Positions 19,349 to 28,663 are shown, counted from the first letter of the stretch. The stretch: DNA of 64,000 nt from Chryseobacterium sp. FH2 (GCF_001045455.1 NZ_LFNE01000005.1:1-64000); one strand, 5' to 3'. A program made the numbers and translations. The notes: generated from the letters alone by a model not told the origin.

Positions 19349-20393
19349 TACTATAAAAATACTATATAAGAAAAGATTTTGGGCGGGTTTGTTACTTGCC
19401 CAATTTCTTTTGTTCTTTGTTTTCTCAAAACTGAAATTTATGATTTCTTTTTTTGAATGCTTCTTTGAGTTTCAGAAAAACCTTCATCAGGTTCTGTTCT
19501 CCTGGTTGCCTTTTTCGTTTGGAGATGTTTTATATATTTTATCCGGCATTTCCATTTTGTACTTTATCATTAGATTTTTTAAAAAGAAAAAAAGGCATAA
19601 ATCTCTTTTAAATATTTTGATTTTAATTAATATCTTTTATTTCGCCTATCAGATTTTTTGGGGAATGTTATATTTTCAGACTCCGATCATAGAAAAGCTT
19701 CCGAAGGGTGAAATAACGCTAAACAAAAGGAAAGAATTAGCCCTACAATATCTTGAAAAATGTAAAACAACCAGGAAATTAGTATCCCAGGACAAAAACG
19801 GAATTTTTGTGGTGACAGACCTGGAATCTATCCAAAAAGAAATCCTTCGCAATCAGGCAAAACTTCCCAGGTATATTTCTGATAAAAAAGCGACACAGAT
19901 CAATTCCTTTAAACCAAGTCTTTTCAAAAACGTTATGAGTTTTACGGGAATCCTGGGATACTATAACCCTTTTAGTGCAGAAGCTCAATATAACTCCGAA
20001 TTGCCATCTACTTATTTACCTTTTACATCCGCTCATGAAAGTTCCCATCAACTCGGCTTCGCAAGAGAGCAGGAAGCAAACTTTATCGGGTATTTAATCG
20101 GCGTTAATTCAGAAAATCCGGAATTAAGGTACAGCACGGAATATTTTACGTTAAAAAGTCTCTTAAACTCTATCGTTGAAGAAGACGAAAATTTTGTAAA
20201 AGCAGCTTTAAAAAACTACTCCCCAGAAATGAAAAGGGATAGGCTTTATGAAAAGGCTTTTATTTATAAACATCAGGGATTGCTGGACGATTTTTTCAGG
20301 TTTACCAATAACCTGTTTCTTAAAAGTAATCAACAGGAAGGCTCTGTTACTTATTCATATTTCATCGGCTTATTGGTACGTTATGAAAAGTAG
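19338..20393 (+). CDS. DUF3810 membrane protein with metalloprotease-like motif
   Basis: A 351-residue protein with two or three N-terminal membrane helices and a soluble domain containing HESSHQLGFAREQEANF, an HExxH-like motif with a downstream Glu (zinc peptidase pattern with Ser in place of one helix residue). This is the DUF3810 family; activity is unproven. The start is GTG, 11 bases inside the end of the transporter gene, which suggests coupled translation. Confidence 0.85.
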   Translation: MVTNTIKILYKKRFWAGLLLAQFLLFFVFSKLKFMISFFECFFEFQKNLHQVLFSWLPFSFGDVLYILSGISILYFIIRFFKKKKRHKSLLNILILINIFYFAYQIFWGMLYFQTPIIEKLPKGEITLNKRKELALQYLEKCKTTRKLVSQDKNGIFVVTDLESIQKEILRNQAKLPRYISDKKATQINSFKPSLFKNVMSFTGILGYYNPFSAEAQYNSELPSTYLPFTSAHESSHQLGFAREQEANFIGYLIGVNSENPELRYSTEYFTLKSLLNSIVEEDENFVKAALKNYSPEMKRDRLYEKAFIYKHQGLLDDFFRFTNNLFLKSNQQEGSVTYSYFIGLLVRYEK

Positions 20394-20403
20394 TTATAAC
20401 AAA

Positions 20404-20429
20404 AGAATCGTATCAGGCGATACGATTCT
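20404..20429 (+). terminator. strong hairpin after the DUF3810 gene
   Basis: AGAATCGTATC-AGGC-GATACGATTCT, a perfect 11-bp stem with a 4-base loop, 10 bases after the stop codon. The tail is A-rich rather than T-rich, so termination may be weak. Confidence 0.6.
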
Positions 20430-20829
20430 AAAAACACAAATGATGAAAAAAAATTTATTACCTTGACTTGTTCCCTCATTCAAGGCGATGTAAAAGTACA
20501 ACATATTTTATAAATACAAAAACTTTTCTATTCTTTTTTAAAACTTTATGAAAACTTTAAGATTTTTTAAGTTCAAGCCTGAATTTTATGAATAATTCAC
20601 AATTGAAAGACATTTAATAAAAATTTATAATCAATAATGAAATTATATAAAAATTTAAATTTAATCACAAAAAAATCACGAATCCAATCAATTGATTGAA
20701 TCGGAGCGTTTCTTCATTATCTCAAACTAAGACTTTATATAAATTTTCAAAAAAAAGCTCAAAATAAAATTTGAACTTTTTTGTCCTACTATTTCTAAAA
20801 AAAATTTAAAATCTTCGCAAAATAGAACT
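20430..20829. other. AT-rich intergenic region between converging genes
   Basis: About 400 bases with no supported gene or RNA. It contains TTTTTGTCCTACTAT (20778-20792), which recurs exactly at 45917-45931. Otherwise I see only low-complexity A/T sequence. Confidence 0.5.
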
Positions 20830-21678
20830 TTATTTTTGATTGTTTTGAAACGAAACTGTTTTATAATACCGATATAGATAATCATAAATAATCATCTCAA
20901 AGATTCTCTGATTAGATACAAACATCCTGTTGATGCTCATATGGAACAAACTCTGGAAGAAACCCTTCAAAAAATGTTCATCGCTTTTAGAGGTAATATC
21001 TCGCATACTGCATCCACATTCCCTGATATTTGATAAAACTACATTTCTAAAATCAAGATAGTCAACAGACTCAAGAAAATCCAGATATTTAGGTTTAAAT
21101 AATCTGTATTTTTTATCCAGCTGGCTGTTCAGCTTCTTATCTGCATTGAATTCGGCTTTAAACGAATTATTAAAATCTCTTATCCAATCAAGTTTTTTAT
21201 CTATTGGAAGCCCCAGATTTGAAAGCAATTCATCAATATAAAATAAAGAGGTTATTATTTTCTCTTCATCATCTAAAAACAAACATTCTTTAATGAAAAA
21301 TTCACTGTTTTTAAAAAACAAAAACTCGGCTTCATTTATCGTCTGCGTTCCATATCTTTCTAATTCTCTATTGTAAATATCGAATATAAGACTTGAAATT
21401 TCGCCGGAATCAATATAGTCGTTAAGAACTTCCCGAATCTTCAAAAGAATAATATTGTAATTATTAATATCATTCAGCTCAAATCGAATTCTCAAATGAA
21501 TTTTAGGATCATTATACCGAATAAAAAACCATTTTTTTATAAGATTTTCTTTAAGTAAAAAAGTTACTAATGGCTGAATTGCTTCGTCAAGAATGACATC
21601 AGCAGTCTTAGCTCCAGTGTATAATTTCAGATATAGCCATTCACTTCCGGGAACAAATTTTCTCTTTAATTCCATCAT
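20830..21678 (-). CDS. LanB elimination-domain protein (thiopeptide-type SpaB_C)
   Basis: A 282-residue protein matching the small C-terminal domain of LanB dehydratases, encoded separately here as in thiopeptide and some Bacteroidota clusters. It opens RKFVPGSEWLYLKLYTG and has KKWFFIRYNDPKIHLRIRF, the usual FFIRYxDPxxHLRxR signature. The domain eliminates glutamate from glutamylated Ser/Thr to give dehydroalanine or dehydrobutyrine. Its ATG directly follows the stop of the large subunit (no gap). It is the last gene of the operon. Confidence 0.92.
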   Translation of the reverse strand: MMELKRKFVPGSEWLYLKLYTGAKTADVILDEAIQPLVTFLLKENLIKKWFFIRYNDPKIHLRIRFELNDINNYNIILLKIREVLNDYIDSGEISSLIFDIYNRELERYGTQTINEAEFLFFKNSEFFIKECLFLDDEEKIITSLFYIDELLSNLGLPIDKKLDWIRDFNNSFKAEFNADKKLNSQLDKKYRLFKPKYLDFLESVDYLDFRNVVLSNIRECGCSMRDITSKSDEHFLKGFFQSLFHMSINRMFVSNQRIFEMIIYDYLYRYYKTVSFQNNQK

Positions 21679-23865
21679 TTACTTAGCTTTATAAAGTGAA
21701 AACACAAATTCGCGCCTATAATCATCATTTTTATTCCAAAGAAATTCTTCAATAAAAACTATTTTATGCTTTTTGACAATATCAATAAATAGTTTTGCAA
21801 AATCATAGTTTTCCAGGTTTATTGTTAGCGTATTATCAGACATTGCCCACTGTATCCATTTTGGAATTTTTCTTTTATCTCTCCAATGTTGTAATTCGCT
21901 TAAAAAATCCTCTTTGTTTTTTATAATGGAAATGAAAGCCTGAAGATCTTTTTCTTCGATTTTCCATTGAGCTTTCGATAAAATAACATTTTTATATTCT
22001 ATTCTCGGAAAAAATGTATATATATTTTTCAGTCCGCCCCAATCGAAATACACTCCACTTCTTCTGTTTTGGGAGTAAAGGTCACATAAAAAATGATAAA
22101 CGGGCAATGAATCCCCAGAATAATTATGAGCATTTGTCAGATATGGCATTATCTCCTTATTCAGTCTTTGAGATCTTAGAATAATTCTATTATTTTTTAC
22201 AGAAATATATAAATCATCAATAGTAATCTGATTTTCTTCCGGCAAAATAGATTGTGCTAAATACGGAATTTCATAATTTCTTAATGTTGGTCTTCTGATA
22301 ATATTCCCAATTCTCGCATCAGGAAGATGAATAATTTCAGCTAAAATTTTATTCGGATTTAATTCTTCTTCTTTTCCGGCAATACGTTTTGCCAGATTCT
22401 GTATCTCCGATTTTTCAGAACAAAATCGTCCCAATAAATTGGCTGCGCTATTTCCACCGCCCCCTTTTATACATAGTTTCTCCTGTCCGTCTGAAATAAT
22501 CTCAGCCATAAAAGATATGGTATCCGGCAGATCATCCCAATTTTCTTCGAAATCTTTAAAATCAGCATCGGTCAGCTCAATTTTGTATTGACTTTCAAAC
22601 GTTAATCCCTGCAATTTTCCATTCAAAACCTGTTGAACAGGATTAAGCTGAATCATCAGATTCGATTTTTTCTGGCTAAAAGGAATATTTAAATCCTCCA
22701 AATAAGGATGAAGCCCTTTTGCCTTAATACCTTGTAGATAACCAATTCCTATTTCAGAATCTAAAGCATAACCAAGTGGTACTTCCTCTGTTTCAAATCT
22801 TTCATAAAAAGCTTTTTTAAACTTTTCTATATACGTTTCTTTCTGGATCAGTGAAATTTTATTTAAAAAACTAACTGTTTTTTTCAGTTCTTTTTTCCAA
22901 TGCTGGGGTAATTTATATTCAGAATCATTATACAAATCTGTTTGAAAAAGGTATTTCTGCTCATATTTTACTTGAAAAGATTTAATCAGTTCTTCAATTT
23001 CGATATACTTTGCTGTAGAATTCCCAATATTTTTATCTAAATCGATGAGTTTCTCCTGGATCTGAATTAAAGTCTGAAGCTGATCTTCTGCATTAATCTT
23101 CTTTAATATTGAAATAAGAGTCCGCAAAAAATCTTCACCAGAAACATTGGGTTCCAGCTCGCTCACCAAAACCTGGTTGTCTATTAATTCATCTATAAAC
23201 TCAGAGGCATCTTCTTTTGTTATCTCTTCATTAATAAGGATTTCTTCCAATTGGTGAGTCGTTTTTCCTTTTTGGGCAAACTTTAGGATATTATCCAATT
23301 CTTCTGAAATTGGTGCTGAAGAAACAATATATTCTCTTTTTCCCTCGGAATATTCATATTCAACATATCGAATTTTATTTCCGACTCTATTTAGACTGTT
23401 GTTTGGAAAATACTGCAAGTGATTTCTTATTTCAGGAATTGTAACCAAATGATGAGACAATGCCACCAAAAAATGCATGTCTAATTTGGTGTCCCGAATT
23501 AATTGGGCAGCAGAAGATCTTGGAAATTCATCATTATCAAACCTTCCGATACCGACATTGGAAAATAAACCGAATGGAGTACAACGAGTACTCATCCGGC
23601 TGTAATATTTGAGAAATGTATTTTTAAGTTTTTGAGATTGTTTGTCTGAAAACTTTTCTCCGGATTTTACCCATTGCCGGATTTCTTCATATAAATAAGG
23701 GGATGCCAAATAAAGAGCTTCCTGAAAAACAGGATTATTACAAATTTGTTTTACATCAGACTCTAACAGTTCATGACCTTCAAGTTTATTCCAAAAACTT
23801 TCCCGGGAAAACACAGGGGAACGAACAACAAATTCTTCAAAAAAACGATATGGGAATTGGGACAT
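21679..23865 (-). CDS. lantibiotic dehydratase, glutamylation subunit (split LanB)
   Basis: A 728-residue LanB N-terminal domain that uses glutamyl-tRNA to glutamylate Ser/Thr of a precursor. The hallmark RCTPFGLFS is at residues 94-102, and KGGGGNSAANLLGRFC follows in the middle. The elimination domain is absent and is supplied by the next gene, so the pair forms one dehydratase. Its ATG follows the TAA of the hydrolase gene with no gap, implying coupled synthesis. No LanC cyclase lies in the window. The substrates are probably the two cysteine-free peptides upstream. Confidence 0.93.
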   Translation of the reverse strand: MSQFPYRFFEEFVVRSPVFSRESFWNKLEGHELLESDVKQICNNPVFQEALYLASPYLYEEIRQWVKSGEKFSDKQSQKLKNTFLKYYSRMSTRCTPFGLFSNVGIGRFDNDEFPRSSAAQLIRDTKLDMHFLVALSHHLVTIPEIRNHLQYFPNNSLNRVGNKIRYVEYEYSEGKREYIVSSAPISEELDNILKFAQKGKTTHQLEEILINEEITKEDASEFIDELIDNQVLVSELEPNVSGEDFLRTLISILKKINAEDQLQTLIQIQEKLIDLDKNIGNSTAKYIEIEELIKSFQVKYEQKYLFQTDLYNDSEYKLPQHWKKELKKTVSFLNKISLIQKETYIEKFKKAFYERFETEEVPLGYALDSEIGIGYLQGIKAKGLHPYLEDLNIPFSQKKSNLMIQLNPVQQVLNGKLQGLTFESQYKIELTDADFKDFEENWDDLPDTISFMAEIISDGQEKLCIKGGGGNSAANLLGRFCSEKSEIQNLAKRIAGKEEELNPNKILAEIIHLPDARIGNIIRRPTLRNYEIPYLAQSILPEENQITIDDLYISVKNNRIILRSQRLNKEIMPYLTNAHNYSGDSLPVYHFLCDLYSQNRRSGVYFDWGGLKNIYTFFPRIEYKNVILSKAQWKIEEKDLQAFISIIKNKEDFLSELQHWRDKRKIPKWIQWAMSDNTLTINLENYDFAKLFIDIVKKHKIVFIEEFLWNKNDDYRREFVFSLYKAK

Positions 23866-26094
23866 TTAATTTTTTATAATAGGAATTTCTATATAGCTAT
23901 CATTATACCATTTTACTTCTAAAGGCTCACCTGCATCCTTTATCGTTTCATCACTTACATCTTTACCGGTACCGTAATTTATTTGATTATAGGAATTTTT
24001 ATTTATGCCTAATCTTACAACCAATTTACTTCCCTTAGGAATTTTCTTACCTACAAAAGTACTATTTGTAAGGTAAATTGTTTCTATTTTTCCAGGTTTT
24101 AAAAGATGTCTTTTTTCTCTGTTTTTGGCATAACTGGCACGTCCTAAATAATCAGATAAAAAGAAGAAGCCTCCACCCGGTTTTATTTGATATAAAGATA
24201 TCGTAATATCAATATCTTTTTTATTAATAGCAGTGCTCAGTTTTGTTATAAAGCTACCATTAATAATAACATCTTTATCAAAAATTTCGGTTTCGTATAT
24301 TACAGAATTATTTACATATAAGCTATCTTTCCCGAATTTATGATAAACTGCTTTATCGTTTCTGTCTTTAAAATCAATAATTTGTTTTACAAAATCCTTT
24401 TTCTCACTTTTTTCTTTTGTCAGAATAAGGCGAGAATCAGATTCTTTGGCCAGATAAAGTTTCAGTTTGTCATCATGCGTTTTTTCTAATGTTGGAGAAT
24501 GGTACCATTTATCAGTATCCATAATCTGAACATTGACTTTATCTTTCAATAGCTCAGGCTTTGATCCATTCTTCAATATATAATCAAACCATGAAAAAGC
24601 AAGATCACTGATATTGATTTTGGCCACCTTATCCAATTGATATCCTCTTAAAATATTAGTAGCATAACTTTGAGCGCCACCATGATCATAAGGGCCAATA
24701 ACTATATAATGATTAGGGTTTTTATTGTATTTATAAAATTCTCTAAAATAGTACATCGCTCCCAATTGATCTGCATCATAAAAACCAGTCGTACTCAAAA
24801 CAGGAATATTTATTTTAGAAAAATCTTTTTTGTAGGGAATCATAGCTTTCCAATATGCATCATAACTTGGATGATCGAGCCATCTTTGAAAAATTTCATT
24901 TGATTTTCCTGCTATAGAATCTAACGCTCTAAAGGATTTTCCACTTTTATACCATGCAGTATTTATAGAATCCCATTTATTGTAATTTTTAAAATCTGCT
25001 TCATCTGTCAGTTTGTTATTAGTAACATAAGTAATCCACTGGAGCATATAACTCATGAATACATTATTATTCATCGGATAATCTATACCAATTCCTACGG
25101 AAACTTGGGGGACTATTGTTTTCAGGGCAGGATGTAATTTTTTTGTAGCAGCCCATTGACTAAACCCCAGATAACTTCCACCAATCATTCCTACCTTACC
25201 ATTACACCATGATTGTTTGCTTATCCAATCAATCACATCATATAAATCTTCTGACTCATGTTCAAAAGGTTCTATTGCATCAGGACTATTTCTTTTTCCT
25301 CTCGTATTTACAACTGCCCCAATATAATCATAAGCTGCAGCTCTTTTCCCTAAAGCATTATCATACGTTCCTGCATAAATATTATTGGTAAGAATAACTG
25401 GCAGGGCTCGTTGATTTCCTATTTTCCGGGTTATTGTAATATTTACAGTTCCTCCTTTTTTCGTCATTAGCTCAATCGATTCAACAATATATTTATTTTT
25501 ATCTTTTAAAGCTAATAATTTTCTTACTGTCGCTTGAGTTTTTGAAATAGTTTTATAATCTAAATAATTAATACAGAGATTTACCACAGATTTACTGTCA
25601 ATGCTATCTTCCTTTATAGATTCTAACGCCTTTTTTATCTTTTCCTTACTATCTGATACATCTTCTTCTAAAATATCAGCAAAACGAAATGAATACTTAT
25701 CGGGAAATTCAGAATATTTATTGTTGAAAGCTTTATCAAGTGCTTGTGAAAATGGTATTTTTTCATTCAATTCTATGTCTCTTGCAAGAGCATAAATTTC
25801 AAAATTTGCGAACTTAATACTTGCGCTGCTTTCATTAGCCAATGTTTGTTTATACTTGCGTATAGTTGATATAGATTGCTTAAAATGTGTTGCTAACATT
25901 TCTAATTTAAATAACTTTTCTAGTGAATCTAGAGATTTTGCATCCTTGTAGTAGTTTGAAATTTTAGCTGCAATATCTGATATTTTCTTTTCAAGGACTA
26001 AAGAATCGTTAAGCTCATTTTTGGACAAATAGATTTTTTGTGCATGATAGATATTCGTTAGAAATAATGCTATCATTAATAGTTTGATCTTCAT
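23866..26094 (-). CDS. secreted CocE/NonD (X-Pro dipeptidyl-peptidase type) hydrolase
   Basis: A 742-residue S15-type serine hydrolase. A signal peptide ends near NIYHAQ, a ~200-residue helical N-terminal extension follows, then the alpha/beta-hydrolase core with nucleophile GGSYLG (S~307), acid in TGFYDADQLG (D~440) and YDHGG (H~469), and a C-terminal jelly-roll PepX domain. The triad looks intact. Family members cut X-Pro dipeptides or hydrolyse esters and amides. Its stop abuts the LanB ATG, so it belongs to the RiPP operon; trimming of the exported peptide (both cores contain prolines) or self-protection are inferences. Confidence 0.88.
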   Translation of the reverse strand: MKIKLLMIALFLTNIYHAQKIYLSKNELNDSLVLEKKISDIAAKISNYYKDAKSLDSLEKLFKLEMLATHFKQSISTIRKYKQTLANESSASIKFANFEIYALARDIELNEKIPFSQALDKAFNNKYSEFPDKYSFRFADILEEDVSDSKEKIKKALESIKEDSIDSKSVVNLCINYLDYKTISKTQATVRKLLALKDKNKYIVESIELMTKKGGTVNITITRKIGNQRALPVILTNNIYAGTYDNALGKRAAAYDYIGAVVNTRGKRNSPDAIEPFEHESEDLYDVIDWISKQSWCNGKVGMIGGSYLGFSQWAATKKLHPALKTIVPQVSVGIGIDYPMNNNVFMSYMLQWITYVTNNKLTDEADFKNYNKWDSINTAWYKSGKSFRALDSIAGKSNEIFQRWLDHPSYDAYWKAMIPYKKDFSKINIPVLSTTGFYDADQLGAMYYFREFYKYNKNPNHYIVIGPYDHGGAQSYATNILRGYQLDKVAKINISDLAFSWFDYILKNGSKPELLKDKVNVQIMDTDKWYHSPTLEKTHDDKLKLYLAKESDSRLILTKEKSEKKDFVKQIIDFKDRNDKAVYHKFGKDSLYVNNSVIYETEIFDKDVIINGSFITKLSTAINKKDIDITISLYQIKPGGGFFFLSDYLGRASYAKNREKRHLLKPGKIETIYLTNSTFVGKKIPKGSKLVVRLGINKNSYNQINYGTGKDVSDETIKDAGEPLEVKWYNDSYIEIPIIKN

Positions 26095-26114
26095 TATTAG
26101 GTATTTATATTATA

Positions 26115-26156
26115 AAAGAAATTCTATAAAACATTGATTGTTTTATAGAATTCTTT
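26115..26156 (-). terminator. attenuator-like hairpin between precursors and enzymes
   Basis: ATTCTATAAAACA (26121-26133) and TGTTTTATAGAAT (26139-26151) form a 13-bp stem, extended past a one-base bulge and followed on the minus strand by TTTCTTTTATAAT. It would reduce read-through from the precursors into the hydrolase and LanB genes. Confidence 0.65.
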
Positions 26157-26229
26157 ATTCGCAAACAAATTATCATCTGCTATTCTCTAAAATTTAAAAA
26201 TATCTTTAATATGTGAGTTTGGCTAATTA

Positions 26230-26445
26230 TTAAGGTAATTCAGATAAAATTATGTCTGTCCCGCCTGTTTTCGTGGGTTTAGTCACTAAAGTATTATCAC
26301 TTGGTTCCGGCAGGTAAACTGTAGTAAAGACAATGGGAATCGTTACAGGATCATCGCCTCCTCTGATTTTACTAAGATTGTTAATTCTTGTTAACTGTAG
26401 TTTTTTTAGAGACAATTTTTTTTCTTCTCTATCTTGTTTTTTCAT
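26230..26445 (-). CDS. class I lanthipeptide-type precursor, second copy, no cysteine
   Basis: A 71-residue peptide with a lysine-rich leader (MKKQDREEKKLSLKKLQL...) ending in IRGG (G29-G30), the Bacteroidota class I lanthipeptide leader type. The 41-residue core has eight Thr and two Ser but no Cys, so lanthionine rings cannot form within it. It shares the pattern TKPxxTxGxD with the other copy, while the rest of the core differs. It lies 11 bases after the first copy. Expected fate: dehydration by the split LanB, then cleavage and export by a C39 transporter. Confidence 0.85.
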   Translation of the reverse strand: MKKQDREEKKLSLKKLQLTRINNLSKIRGGDDPVTIPIVFTTVYLPEPSDNTLVTKPTKTGGTDIILSELP

Positions 26446-26456
26446 TTTAGTATTTT

Positions 26457-26657
26457 TTAACCATAAATGTTAGTATCCCAACCTAATGTTTCTTTTGGTT
26501 TTGTTGGGCTTGTTTCCCCTGTATCGCTATCGGAAGGGTTAATACCATTATCAGTACCTAAACCTTTACCTCCGAAAATTTTATTCAAATTATTAATTTT
26601 TGCTAATTGCAGCTTTTTTAAAGAAAGTTTTTTTTCTTCTCTATTTTGTTTTTTCAT
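26457..26657 (-). CDS. class I lanthipeptide-type precursor, first copy, no cysteine
   Basis: A 66-residue peptide whose leader is nearly the same as that of its neighbour (MKKQNREEKKLSLKKLQL..., FGG at 28-30). The 36-residue core has six Thr, three Ser, one Trp and no Cys, and ends in LGWDTNIYG. The pattern TKPxxTxGxD near the C terminus is shared with the second copy. It is the first gene of the minus-strand operon. The nearly fixed leader and divergent core are what is expected of precursor duplicates. Confidence 0.85.
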   Translation of the reverse strand: MKKQNREEKKLSLKKLQLAKINNLNKIFGGKGLGTDNGINPSDSDTGETSPTKPKETLGWDTNIYG

Positions 26658-26716
26658 AATTAAAAAAATTGAATAACAAATAAAGTGATTTTAATTAATA
26701 TGATGTAAATTCATAA

Positions 26717-26735
26717 ATCTAAATTTATAAATCTA
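26717..26735. repeat. 19-mer shared by both regions flanking the AraC-type gene
   Basis: ATCTAAATTTATAAATCTA occurs here and, identically and in the same orientation, at 28631-28649. It lies upstream of the precursor operon. It contains two ATCTA half-sites 14 bases apart, so it could be a regulator site. Confidence 0.5.
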
Positions 26736-26845
26736 TGCCTAAAATAAATATAAAACAATGATTATCAGTCAATAAAAAAAATAAAAAATCATTACATATG
26801 GTAAATGGTAAATAAGTAATATTTTTGTAAAGTTATTTTTAATAA

Positions 26846-28573
26846 ATGAAAGTAAAGTTTTTTTTCATACTCCTATTATTAACCATTTATAATATTTTTA
26901 AAGCTCAAACCGCTTCAAAGGATATTTCATTGAGCGAATACTCCTACGGAGATCTTAAAACTCATTTTTATGAGCTATTCCATACAGATAAAGTAAATGA
27001 GTCAAAAATAATAGCTAAATATTATCTTAAGAAGGCAAAACTTGAGAAAGATGATAAACAAATTGCGGAAGGATATGTACTAAATCATTTCAGTCAGGAC
27101 CTACCCATTGCTTTAAAATATATAGACAGCATAAAGGTTCTTGCAAAAAATTGGGACAAAAAAGTATATCCTGCAAGAATATATATGCTAAAAGGCAATT
27201 TATATTTTAAATTTGATAATCTGAAATTTGCTTTTGAAAACTATCTCTTAGGATTAAAATATGCCAAAGAAAATAATAATGAACGTCAAATAGCATTTAC
27301 GGAGATCAATATAGCTTATTTAAATAACTATATTGGTAAATACGCTGAGGCTGAAAAAGTCTTTAAATTTTATCTTGCTCATCCGACAAAATTAAAAGAA
27401 CCTGAAGTTGCAGAAATTCGTCAAAATTTAGTCAATGCTTATCTTAAAACCAATAAGTTAGACTCAGCAAAAACTCTGATTGACAATGGTTTAAAATATA
27501 CTTCAAAAAATAAAGATGTATACAATTATCATATGTATTTATTTTTTAAGGGAGCATATTATTTCAAATCAGGCAAGTACAATGAGTCTATAAAAGAGCT
27601 TAAAACCTGCGAAAAGTTTTTCTCTATTAATCCAAATGATCTGAATATGTGTAGTGTATTTTTTATCTTGGGAAAAGACTATATTGCTCTTAATAAAAAA
27701 GACATAGCAGTACAATACTATACCAAAATAGATTCAATTATAGCTAAAAGAAGTAATTTATTTCCGGAACTAAGAGAAATATATACTTTTTTAATCGACT
27801 ATTATAAAGAAACAAACGACAAAGAAAAACAATTGTATTATATTGAAAAATTCTTAACAATAGACAGAAAGCTAGATGCCCAATTTAAGTATCTTACTTT
27901 CGAAATGCCTAAAAAATATGACATTCCTAAGTTTGCTAAAGAAAAAGATAATATCATTGACGATTTAAAAAGCAGAAAAATGTACCTCAATCTTTTTCTG
28001 GTACTATCGATCATTCTTGTATTATTTTTAACTTATCTATTCTATCAATCTAAAAAAGCAGAAAAGAAACAAAAACAAATTGCTCATGATTTGATAGTTT
28101 CCATTGAGAAAAATAACGAAAGTAAATTCGTTATTACAGGAGAAAATAATATTAATGTCCCGATACATAATATAACGCAAGAAAAAATTGATAAAGCTCC
28201 AAAATCTCTTCCGGAAGAAACTATCGGGTTTATTTTGAAAGAATTGGAAAATTTCGAAACTAAAGAATATTTTTTAAAAAAAGGTATTACCCTAAATAGT
28301 TTAGCCAAAACCATTAAAACTAATTCTACTTATTTGTCGGATGTTATAAATACTCATAAAGGGAAAAACTTTGCCACTTATCTAAATGATCTCCGTATAG
28401 ATTATGCTCTAAAGAGATTGGTAAGAGATAAAAAATTCCGTTCTTATAAATTATCTGTCATTGCGGATGAACTTGGATATAATAATGAACAGGCTTTTTC
28501 ATTAGCTTTTAAGAAAAAAACAAGTACAACCCTTACAATCTACCTTAAAGAAATTGATAAAGCTAATACTTAG
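26846..28573 (+). CDS. membrane-bound TPR-AraC transcriptional regulator
   Basis: A 575-residue protein: signal sequence (residues 1-20), tetratricopeptide-type helical repeats to ~360, one membrane helix (~379-400, MYLNLFLVLSIILVLFLTY), a linker, and a C-terminal AraC-type double HTH (LAKTIKTNSTYLSDVI...LSVIADELGYNNEQAFSLAFKK). The layout suggests a periplasmic sensor with a cytoplasmic DNA-binding domain. A -7-like TATTTTTG lies at 26820-26827. It sits between the two arms of the RiPP cluster and probably controls them, perhaps through the 19-mer repeats. Confidence 0.87.
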   Translation: MKVKFFFILLLLTIYNIFKAQTASKDISLSEYSYGDLKTHFYELFHTDKVNESKIIAKYYLKKAKLEKDDKQIAEGYVLNHFSQDLPIALKYIDSIKVLAKNWDKKVYPARIYMLKGNLYFKFDNLKFAFENYLLGLKYAKENNNERQIAFTEINIAYLNNYIGKYAEAEKVFKFYLAHPTKLKEPEVAEIRQNLVNAYLKTNKLDSAKTLIDNGLKYTSKNKDVYNYHMYLFFKGAYYFKSGKYNESIKELKTCEKFFSINPNDLNMCSVFFILGKDYIALNKKDIAVQYYTKIDSIIAKRSNLFPELREIYTFLIDYYKETNDKEKQLYYIEKFLTIDRKLDAQFKYLTFEMPKKYDIPKFAKEKDNIIDDLKSRKMYLNLFLVLSIILVLFLTYLFYQSKKAEKKQKQIAHDLIVSIEKNNESKFVITGENNINVPIHNITQEKIDKAPKSLPEETIGFILKELENFETKEYFLKKGITLNSLAKTIKTNSTYLSDVINTHKGKNFATYLNDLRIDYALKRLVRDKKFRSYKLSVIADELGYNNEQAFSLAFKKKTSTTLTIYLKEIDKANT

Positions 28574-28630
28574 CAAATAAAAACAACCAATCACAAATAA
28601 ATGAAATACAACACGTTACCTATTAAAAAT

Positions 28631-28649
28631 ATCTAAATTTATAAATCTA
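28631..28649. repeat. second copy of the 19-mer, just upstream of a promoter
   Basis: Exact copy of 26717-26735. It ends 14 bases before the -33 element at 28664, a usual place for an activator site. Confidence 0.55.
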
Positions 28650-28663
28650 GACACCCTACATTT

